A DNA stretch of 64,000 nt from Anisodus tanguticus (Eukaryota; Streptophyta; Magnoliopsida; Solanales; Solanaceae): assembly GCA_034509755.1 (NCBI GenBank), contig CM067557.1:44946001-45010000 (forward strand), in the 5' to 3' direction. The notes below the pieces were generated by a model. It did not search any database, was not told the DNA's origin, and was given only the letters and a program-made list of their open reading frames with translations. The position numbers and the translations under genes are program-made. Below, piece by piece: positions 55,240-64,000 of this stretch (position 1 is the first letter of the stretch; every line of letters begins with the position of its first letter).

Positions 55240-56113
55240 CAACAACAACATACCCAATGAACTCCCACAACGTGGGGTCTGTGGAGGGTAGAGTGTACGT
55301 AGACCTTACCCCTACCTTGGTAGGTAGAGCGGTTGTTTCCGAGAGACCATCGGCTCAAGACAAAGCACAAGCCTACGCAAAGTAAGACAAACAAAGTGAG
55401 TAAGTCATGATAGCGAATTCTAAAAGAGAAAATGAAGCAATAAATAATGCAAGTAAATAAGACAAACAAAATACATAGCATCATAAATTATATGACAATG
55501 GACTATAAGACAATATTGTGCCTACTACTATAATAGGTTAAGCGAGCCTACAATAATAATATTACAAACAATTACCAGTTTGTAAGCGTAGGCATGACTA
55601 CGCTGGACTACCTACTACCCTAATATGTGTCCTTCATACCTATCTAAGGTCATGTCCTTAGTGAGTTGCACTTGCGACATGTCTCGTCTAATAACCTCGC
55701 CTCAATACTTCATCGACCTACCTCTACCCCCTCTTGTACCCGTTCATAACCAACCTCTCACACCTCCGCACTGGAGCATTTGTGTCTATCCTCTGCACGT
55801 GCCCGAACCATCTCAACTTCGCTTGCCGCATCTTGTCATCCACCAAAGCCACTCTCACTCTATACCAGATATCATAATTTCTAATTCTATCCCTCCTTGT
55901 ATGCTCACACATCTATCTTAGCATCCTCATCTCCGCAACTTTCATATTTTGGGTGTGCGAAGTCTTGACCGTCCAACACTATGCCCCATACAACATAGTC
56001 GGTCTAACCACCACCCTATAGAATTTGCCTTTAAGTTTTGATGGCACATTTTTATCACACAAGACTCGAGATGCGAGCCTCCATTTCATCCACTCTGCCC
56101 AATACGATGTGTG
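55240..56113 (-). mobile_element. 5'-truncated RTE-type LINE with 19-bp target duplication
   Basis: It is flanked by ACTATCGAATCTTAAAATA at 55221-55239 and 56114-56132, an exact 19-bp duplication. On the minus strand it encodes the C-terminal part of a LINE reverse transcriptase: RLASRVLCDKNVPSKLKGKF, FYRVVVRPTMLYG, then MRMLR, a stop, MCEHTRRDRIRN and LRWFGHVQRIDTNAPVRRCE. It ends with the GAGCCGATGGTCTCTCGGAA block and a (TTG)n tail at 55240. Internal stops make it dead. It is the best copy of the family seen at 12125, 25784, 27208, 53273 and 60577. Confidence 0.92.
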
Positions 56114-56419
56114 ACTATCGAATCTTAAAATATGCAATGTAAAAAATTACACTAAACACTAAAATGGTATAAATTACACCTATAAAGTAGCACTGGATTC
56201 AAAAAATAAATTTTAAAAATAACAGAAATTACACAAATTATACCTGTAAATGTGAATTCCTGTTAATTTCCTTTCCCCCCATTACTTCAGTCAAATATAA
56301 CAGACATAGTTCATTAAATATTTTACAGCTCAAAGTGTTGATTTTCGAAAAACTTAAAGGACTAAAGTTGTTGATTGCATACTTTAGGGGCAATATTGAG
56401 CTTGTCCTCAAACATTTGG
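56114..56419. other. Spacer with inverted repeat block
   Basis: After the LINE target duplication there is AT-rich DNA. At 56335-56419 a block (AAAGGACTAAAGTTGTTGAT, GCATACTTTAGGGGC) is the inverse of the block upstream of TMCO1 and abuts the pseudogene breakpoint. No gene. Confidence 0.4.
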
Positions 56420-56652
56420 GACCATAAACAACACAATAGCGACAACGAACCCGGATTTAAATTTAAATAATGAGAGATCTCGGGTTGATTCTTTTAATGG
56501 AGTTTCGATTGTGGATTTAAGTGATTTGTAGGATGTGGCACGGTAGATAAGGAGATATGAAATTGCTTCACATATTATGGTTGTGTATATTGAATTTCCA
56601 ACAAGTGTTAAGCTGTCGGAGTATTTGATATGGAGAAATATGAAGATGTCAT
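56420..56652 (-). pseudogene. Truncated TMCO1 copy
   Basis: It starts ATGACATCTTCATATTTCTC like the TMCO1 gene. A missing A in CTCCATATC shifts the frame, and about 100 bp encoding the middle of the coiled coil are deleted (CACTTAAATCCACAATCG joins GAAACTCCATTAAAAGAATC). Similarity stops after GTGTTGTTTATGGT, before span 2 is complete. The sequence upstream of its ATG also resembles the TMCO1 upstream region, so the copy includes promoter DNA and arose by segmental duplication. Confidence 0.88.
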
Positions 56653-56832
56653 TAGAGATTAGAAAAAGAGGCTAAATGATCTCATGACCCAAGTCTTAAC
56701 GAAGAGAAAATTACAAAACTGGTCTCGTAATTTTGAATGCGTGTTCAACGTAGTCTCTTAAGTATGCACTTGACAGTTTTAGCCTGTTAAGTTTGACAAA
56801 AGTTAACATTTCTAGTCTCTGTTAAATATTTA
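56653..56832 (-). repeat. Duplicated TMCO1 upstream block
   Basis: CTCTTAAGTATGCACTTGAC, AGTTTTAGCC and TTCTAGTCTCTGTTAAAT parallel 54740-54825, upstream of the intact gene. Confidence 0.6.
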
Positions 56833-59340
56833 ACAATTTAAATTTGCTTGTTACGTAGATTTGACGAAAAATCTCCATTCGTGGAAATATATTGCGTATG
56901 TTGTTGTTCGTAGATTTAACAGAAATAGTAGAAAAAATATCTTTGATGAATATTCCTGATTGTTAAAAAATAACGTATATTACGTTTTTTATTCTCGCAA
57001 AGGAAGTAAATCTCAACGCTTAAGAATTTAATAATTCTAATTCAAGAAGAAGTGTAATACGACCTCAAAACAATCAGGTATAGCGATAATGAAAAGGGTA
57101 ATTTTACAAATGTAGTTTAGAAATAGATGCAATATTGACTAGGTATTTTCTAAAATTAGATTGCATTATATGTGATTCTCATTTCGTCACAATGACAACA
57201 CCATTTAGTGAATTATATATAAGCTTATAGCCTTGTGTAATGACAACACTGTCACCTCACCAAGTTCACCCTAGTCCAACGGGTGGCCTATTTCCTTGAC
57301 ACCCCAAAGTATCAAAATGATTTAAGTTGTATACATTAACTAATAGTGTGTTAGCGTAGTTTTTTAGGAACTTCTATATATAATTTAATATTTAATAGCA
57401 GATTAATTATTATTTTTAGCAGGTTATTAATCAGTATTTATTATATTTTTTTTAATTTTTACTAGCATATTGATTAATATTTGTTATAACAATTTACTTG
57501 CAATTTAATAACATTCTTTTTAATATACACTCAATGCATAAAACTCAAACTCTTATATTGAGTTAGGTTAGTTTTGAGAAATTAAACAATAATATAAGTT
57601 AATAGACTTCCTAAGGATTTGCATTCCCTTTCTTATAAATCTTTTGAGACAAATAATATTTATCAAAATATAAGTAGCTTAATATATCAAAAAGCAACAG
57701 GCTAGAAAAATCATTAGATGAATAAATAAATAAATAAATAAATAAGATATAACAACATTTTACTTGTACTCTCTCATTGTTTTTAAGAATCAACTATACA
57801 TATTATCATCCTTTTCAAGTGAAAAGAAGAAACACACGTGAATTGAAAATAGTTAAATTATGTTATTTATTAAATTTGGAAAAAAATATTAGTAACAATT
57901 CTCTTCTCGTTAAGAACGCGACAGATTAGTTCCAAACACCATTGTTCATTGCAAAATATTTTAACATGTAAAAAATAAATATAACTTTTTTGAAGACCCT
58001 TTTAATTAACTTTTTAGTATGCTTCCACTAATAAATATCAATTTACTAGAGTTTACTTCTTCGTCTTTGTGTAGTACTAGCATTTAAGAGGCAAATTTTT
58101 CACATAAATTTTTGCACACGAAATTAATCACATGGTTGCAAGTACATGAAATTAATTCATAAATAGTACTAATTGTTTTTTATATGTATATCAATATGCC
58201 CAAGAAGTAATCAATTCCAAATTACATGTCTGGACTCACTCTAAAGTGATTATTTTATTCAATAATTGACCAGTCTAGTTATTTTAACTTATATAAATAA
58301 TAATAAAAAAATAACTTTTACAAAAATGAATAAATGATAGTTAAACGTAAGGAATAATATACTTCATCTATTCCATTTATAAGTATCACTATTCCAAGAT
58401 ATAAATATTCAAGATTACATAATTCGATGTTCTAATTTTTGTATTTCAAACTTGATTTATCGATTTTAGTCGGTGACATGATGACAAAAGACAAAAGGAA
58501 CGGAGATCGAAGCCTTAATAGCCATAATTTTTTTTTGATGAGAGGAAGCTAGTAAAAATAGAAATATAGTAATAAATTAAGAGGAAAATGTCAATTTATC
58601 AATTTACAATATCAAGTTTGTCAAATTACCATTTGTTATGCTACAACATTATATTCTTGGCATTTTATTTATACTTACACCTAAATGAGTGCTAATATAA
58701 GGTTTAACAAAGGTAATAAGTATCAAAATATAATCAAACGTAAATGGGTTTGTTTGAACTCTCTTTTCTTTTTGAAACTTCTAGACATGTAATATGCATC
58801 CACATAGTTATGGAATTTCATTAATATGAAAGATAAACGCAAAATAATATGTCAACCGCATTAAAATAAGAAAAATTATGCTACATGACAAATATTTAGA
58901 CATTATTTACTAAACATAGCTATTGTTTTAAAAAAAATTGAAAACCTAGCTACTGCATTTACAAAAATAACTATCAGCGCTGGTACAATATGTGTTGATG
59001 CAACTCTTTTGCGCGATTTCAATTGATAAGGTATTGCGCTAATACATCTTGTATTCGCCTAATAAACCTCTTTCATTGATATAACTACCTGATATAATTC
59101 TTCCGCCTGCAACTGCAATTACATTTCATAAATACGCAAACTGTAACTAGGATTCGTAATCATACTCAAAATTATAGCTATTTATTAAATTTTCTCCTAA
59201 AAAATCGAAAGATAAAATTAAGAAATTTTTGTATACATGGAAAAATTTGGACATATTCCACATAAAACAATATAAGTTTCAAATTTGCAATTTTAACCCC
59301 TACAAAAGCCCAAATATTCTTTCCTCCCCCATCTCAAAAG
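56833..59340. other. AT-rich intergenic stretch
   Basis: Long AT-rich DNA with no gene, RNA or repeat that I can support, apart from an (AAAT)n tract at 57717-57745. The many short open frames have no family features. Confidence 0.5.
57717..57745. repeat. (AAAT)n microsatellite
   Basis: About seven perfect tetranucleotide units. Confidence 0.95.
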
Positions 59341-59671
59341 CTCCCTAAAATCTTCTCTCTTTCTCTGCAAATTTTGTACGTACATAAATACAGATACACA
59401 CATTACACACCAAATCTCATCAACGAAAACCTCTATCTTCCATTTCCCCTTATTTTACCTTTATTTTATTATCTCCTAATTTTTCGATCCTTCCAAATCG
59501 AATTTCACTGTTTAATTCCTCAGTAATCGAATTGATTCATTAAACTTTAGATTTATTTATCGATCTATGATTATTGGGGGAAAATCGATTGATTAATTGA
59601 ATCGAATCGGGCGGTGGAGATTAGATGAGATTATACTAGATTAGAGATTGAAGAAGCACACAGCACACAAA
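59341..59671 (+). promoter_or_regulatory. 5' leader of NST1-like gene
   Basis: A CT-rich leader beginning near CTTCTCTCTTTCTCTGC (59352) runs to the ATG at 59672. Upstream, ATACATAAATACA-type AT-rich sequence could hold the core promoter. It is inferred from composition. Confidence 0.45.
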
Positions 59672-60261
59672 ATGCCGGGGTTAGCACAAATAAATAATAA
59701 TAATGATGACGATGATGATGATGAACAACAATATGTTAAGGATGATGACACGACGGCGTTTAATGTTTCTAGTAAATCGATTTCGAGTAATGGATTTTGG
59801 TCAAAGCATCGTGATGATATCAGCTATAATCAGTTACAAAAGGTAGTAAATTCGATTAGATTAGTTCTTATTGTTGTGAATATATTGTATTCTAATGAGT
59901 TTTTATTAGTGAATTTTTAATTGATTCATTTCTGGAGTTTTAAGTGATATATGCAATTGTTAGTAAATGCAATTAAACTTGTTAGCTACTGTTTGTTGCG
60001 AGCGTTTGACTTGACGTGGAGTTGTGATTTTAATTTGATTTATATAGCGTATTTAGTGTAGTTCTTATCGGTGTGAATATATTTTTGTTGAATTTATTGT
60101 ATTTTGATGAGTTTTGATTAGTGAATTATTTAATTAATTCGTTTCCGGAGTTTCAAGTGATATATGCAATTGTCAGTAAATGCGGTTAAACTAGTAGGTT
60201 TTACATGTTAATGAGCTAATGACATGGAGTTACGATGTTAATTTGATATATATATATATAT

Positions 60262-60302
<41 letters not shown>

Positions 60303-62297
60303 TATATAGCGTATTTAGTGTAGTTCTCAATTGGTGTGAATATATTTTTGTTGAATTTATTGTATTTTGATTAGCTTTTATTAGTGAATTTTTAATTAAT
60401 TCATTTTTGGAGTTCCAAGTGATATGCAATTGTTAGTAAATGCGGTTAAACTGGTTAGCTACCTGCTTGTTTGTTAGTAGGTTTTACATGTTAATGAGCT
60501 ACTGTTTGTTGTGAGCGTTTGACTAGACCTGGAGTTATGCTGTTAATTTGATTTATATAGCATATTTAGTGTAGTTAACAACAACAACATACCCAGTGTA
60601 GTCCCACTTTGGGGAGGGTAGGATGTACGGCTGTACACAGACCTTACCCCTACGTTTGGGGGTAGAGGGACATATTTAGAAAATATTATAATAGTAGCAG
60701 TAGTGAAAAGGTTAGTTTGGTAAAGAAGAGATCACATTAGTGGTTTAACTTTGAATTGTTTAATGAAATGTGAAAGTTGTATAAAAATGAAAAAGTGTCA
60801 AACAAATTTCAAATCTCCCAAAATGGAAAGGATGTTACTGTTATATAAGTTGGACGTGATAAAAAGAAAAGGGGTAGGGGGGCTTCGTTGAATTAATTAA
60901 CTTTCAGTAATTTGGGATAACACTAGTATATTACTATATTACGCTGAAGCTGTATCGAGGCAAGTTTTCATGAAACTACCGTTAATTACGTACCAATCTG
61001 CAATAGGTGTAGTTTTCACTTGAATATTCTTTAACGTTGATTAACTATGAGATACACTAATGACTTTTTGAGAACCTTCCTTATTTCTCTTTCCCCTCTT
61101 ACTTGGTTAGTGCAGGTCAATACGTGCTCAAACAGTTGTTATAATTCAAAGTGAGATTAGTCAGGATGCAGCATTTACAGAGATGCTCATCTATGAATCA
61201 ATTGCTATGTAGTATTTTGTCGGGATAGGTTGGTTACCTTAAGCCCCCAGGTTTTTGGGTTTAGTGGGAAGGACGTAGCGTGAGATGCGTGGATTGAGTG
61301 CACATCACGAGTTTGAGCCTTGGTTGACACGAAGCTGGTATTTAAGTGGAGCAGAGTAGAGGGGTGGGTCTATACTTTCCCTAGTTTCGAACATGTGAGA
61401 ACAATTAGAGTTGGGTCAGTTAATTCACGACTCAGGGGATTTATCGGTTATCAAAGGAAAAAAAACTTGGTTACCTTAAACTTCATCCTTTTTTTGTTAA
61501 TCTTGATTTTTATTTTACTTGCTTTAATATCAAACAGGAATATAGTTATGTTGTAATAGCTAGTAATTGTTAAAGGTGTCTTTGTTGTATTGTAGTTCTG
61601 GAGTGAGCTATCACCACAAGCTCGGCAGAAGCTTCTAAGGATTGATAAACAAACCCTCTTTGAGCAAGCTCGTAAGAACATGTACTGTTCTAGATGCAAT
61701 GGGTTACTGCTTGAAGGTTTTTTCCAAATTGTCATGTATGGAAAGTCTTTGCAGCATGAGGATGCAGGTGCTCACCGTCCTTGCAGCAGAGTAGAGACCT
61801 TGAAGGATCAATGTGATGGAGAGTTGTGTGCAACAACGGGGTCTGAGTATGATGTTCAAGATCCATCTGTCCATCCTTGGGGAGGTCTAACCACAACACG
61901 AGATGGGATGCTGACCTTGTTGGATTGTTATTTATATACCAAATCCCTGAAGGGACTTCAAAATGTAAATTTATTTTAGGTCATAAATATCTTTCCTTCT
62001 TTTCGTCAATCGTTTTCTGACCTTCCCTTTGAATCAGGTGTTTGATAGTTCACGTGCAAGGGAACGAGAGAGAGAACTGCTTTATCCTGATGCTTGTGGT
62101 GGAGGTGCTAGGGGTTGGATAAGTCAAGGGATGGCAACTTATGGCAGAGGGCATGGAACAAGAGAAACATGTGCGCTTCATACTACCAGACTTTCTGTAG
62201 ACACGTTGGTAGACTTTTGGACTGCCCTTGGCGAAGAGACACGGCAGTCTCTCCTGAAAATGAAGGAAGAGGACTTTATTGAAAGGCTCATGTACCG
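59672..62297 (+). CDS. Conserved plant Cys-rich protein (NST1-like annotation), 5' part
   Basis: Three exons fall in the window: 59672-59842, 61596-61964 and 62038-62297, all with canonical splice sites, giving the first ~266 residues. The N-terminus has an Asp run (residues 12-17), then NGFWSKHRDDISYNQLQ. Exon 2 has FWSELSPQARQKLLRIDKQT and YCSRCNGLLLEGFFQIVMYG with a CxxC pair at residues 88-91, and DPSVHPWGGLTTTRDG. Exon 3 has LLYPDACGGGARGWISQGMA and EEDFIERLMYR. This family is conserved in land plants and is often labelled stress response protein NST1-like from its charged C-terminus; I know no firm function. The remaining exons (expected to start FDSKRFCRDC) are not in the window, so intron 3 must exceed 1.7 kb. 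No defects were seen in the visible part. Confidence 0.88.
59850..60576. repeat. ~200-260-bp tandem repeat in intron 1 of NST1-like gene
   Basis: Three units share TTTAGTGTAGTTCTTATCGG, GTGTGAATATATTTTTGTTG, GTATTTTGATGAGTTTT, TTTCCGGAGTTTCAAGTGAT, GCAATTGTTAGTAAATGC and TGACATGGAGTTACGATGTT-type blocks. They start near 59860, 60052 and 60308; a fourth begins at 60560 and is cut by a LINE tail. A (TA)n tract (60247-60306) lies between units 2 and 3. The array starts about 10-20 bp after the splice donor. Confidence 0.85.
60577..60668 (-). mobile_element. RTE-type LINE 3' end fragment
   Basis: AACAACAACAACATACCCAG TGTAGTCCCAC, GGGGAGGGTAGGATGTACGG and CAGACCTTACCCCTACG are the reverse complement of the LINE 3' block, ~90 bp, inserted at the end of the intron tandem array. 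Confidence 0.8.
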
Positions 62298-64000
62298 GTG
62301 CGTATAAGGCCCTTTCTTCAATTTGCTCTTCCTTTAAAATCTTACTATTATCCCCTCTGTTCGTCTTATCCGTTAAATATAATCCTGTGGTGACATTAGA
62401 TGTGCTGAATTGGCAATTGTAATTAACTCTGGAATTGCAAGTCTAATTGAGGGGTTCAATTATTTTGAAGTCTCATCCTATGAAGAACAATGTTCTGTAG
62501 ATCAGATGGCTTCCGGATTTGTACCGTTCAAATTCTGGTCTTTGCAATTGTCTTCTTTAAGTTAAGAAGCCATATGGACTGACTGGAGGACCATGTCCAA
62601 ATTGAAATCAAGACTTGGTGGAGTTTCAAGATGGAGTTTCACTTAAGTTATAACTTATAAGTTTATCTTAAAAGGTGAATGACTGGTAAAAAAGATCAAT
62701 TTCACTTGCTTGAAAGGGATAATTCTCACACTTCAGTCATCAATAGCACAGGACGTGTACCAGATTAGAGAATTCTAGCTGGAGTAAGGTAGCTCCAATA
62801 AAATTCAGGTTGTGGGATTTTTCAACAAAGGCTACCTAGATTAAAGAACACACCTGTTTTTGAGTATGTTCAGGGTGATATATGCAATTTTGCCGATGTA
62901 TATGAGATTCCAAATGTTGCCCCGCTATTTTTGCAAAAATAAATAAGAAAAATCAGTTTTAAAGCTGTCCAAGTTTATGCTTATTAAGGACTTCTTCTTG
63001 TCAATGGAAAGCTCTTCTAGTGACTAGCTTAATGATAGTTTGTTCCGATTACATATGGTGAAGGACTGTTGGCACAATAATTAGCCTTCAATTAAGTTTC
63101 TTATGTGCACTACGTCTTGTCTTGCTTGGAGCTTGTTTATTTTCTGTACAGAATTTGGGAATGTAACCAGAATAAAAAGATGACGCCAGCCCCCCTCCTT
63201 TTATTGTTGGGGCCTGGGAGTATATACTAGTATTTTATTAGCCTCCCCAAGTGTGAGAATCGTACACATTTGGCAGGTAAATATGCTATCATTTGCTTGA
63301 TGCCTGTGGGTAAATGTCCTGGTCTTCAATTTTCATGAGCCCACATATACTAATTTGCCATGGGTTCAATTTTAGTATAAAGTTCAATAGTACCAGATAC
63401 ATTGCCTTCTGTCTGTCGATGTTAGTGTGATTTGGAGAAGTAATGGCATCATACATGAGGTCGTGGGAAGGTTCGGTAATCTGCCAAGGCGTAAGCGCTT
63501 TGTCATTGCTATTGGAACCTTTTTGTTAATGTAGGTGTTTGGTAGCGGGTGTTCTTTGCAATTTTGGTTTCAGGAATGGATAAGATGATTTTTACGTTTT
63601 GATAGAATTACTGACATCTTACTGTTGCCGATGAAGAATGGTGGAAAAAGTTTATAGATATAATGTGGTACAATTGTTTGGAACATAAGTTTCTTTGGTT
63701 TTCATTGTTATGGTTCAAAAAGTTAGGTTGGCATGGTCTAGAAGCCCGATAGAGTAATGGTTTAATGTGCAAGAGCTAAGCTGTTTCTGTTTCTGACCTG
63801 AAGCATCATCTAATCAATGTTCGCCTTTTTAGTCATAGACAACATATTCTTTACGGGATTTAATATCAGCAATGCTATGAGCATTTGATTCTACCTTTTA
63901 TCATGTTGGAAGTTGAAGTTCACACAAAAGTTTAGGTTATGATGTTGTATTATACAATTATGTTATAGGAAAAATCTTGACGTGACATCTTTATATTTGC
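62298..64000 (+). other. Intron 3 of NST1-like gene (to window end)
   Basis: No further exon of this gene is recognisable to 64000. The sequence is AT-rich with no open frame of note and no transposon that I can identify. I treat it as intronic because the family is much longer than the visible exons, but truncation of the gene cannot be excluded from this window alone. Confidence 0.5.

Noticed and set aside
59648..59671. Upstream extension of the NST1-like protein before MPGLAQ
   Set aside because: It would need a TTG start; the first ATG in frame is 59672 and matches the conserved N-terminus.

Overview
The window looks like nuclear chromosomal DNA of a flowering plant, most likely a member of the Solanaceae. 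It is AT-rich with intron-containing eukaryotic genes. It carries TS-type tRNA-derived SINE heads, 5'-truncated RTE-type LINE tails ending in TTG repeats, Stowaway MITEs with CTCCCTCCGT ends, and hAT, Ty1/copia and Ty3/gypsy debris. The family assignment is an inference from repeat style and protein similarity; I cannot name a species.

Layout from left to right. 1-1200: the first coding exon and promoter of a CCR4-type deadenylase on the minus strand. The rest of that gene lies off the left edge, and its first intron is a degenerate tandem array. 3.1-8.8 kb: nested transposons, with a hAT element between two parts of a Ty3/gypsy integrase. 10.6-13.6 kb: an intact two-exon gene for ribosomal protein eL21 (minus). 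14.2-19.4 kb: MITEs, a broken dirigent fragment and a 0.57-kb tandem repeat. 19.4-27.6 kb: a six-coding-exon gene for a small two-span membrane protein (plus) with a GC-AG intron and TE-filled introns. 28.7-31.6 kb: a broken CCR4 fragment (exons 2-5, minus) lying between two halves of a Stowaway MITE. 33.3-36.8 kb: a second hAT copy with a target-site duplication, inserted about 120 bp upstream of an intact receptor-like protein gene (36.9-39.3 kb, plus). 42.7-48.3 kb: Ty1/copia fragments, including a head-to-head inverted pair. 54.0-54.6 kb: an intact single-exon TMCO1-type calcium-channel gene (minus), with a truncated pseudocopy about 2 kb away. 59.3-64.0 kb: the 5' part of a conserved plant zinc-ligand-rich gene (plus) that runs off the right edge.

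Five genes look functional or potentially so: CCR4 exon 1, eL21, the two-span protein, the RLP and TMCO1. The NST1-like gene is partial but intact as far as it is visible. They are unrelated housekeeping or immune-receptor functions, each with its own promoter, and do not form a pathway. I found no CRISPR array, operon or gene cluster suggesting a new biochemical system. The most unusual structures are the MITE-enclosed CCR4 fragment, the inverted copia pair that could form a long hairpin, the direct repeats around the RLP and hAT, and the tandem arrays in the first introns of three different genes.
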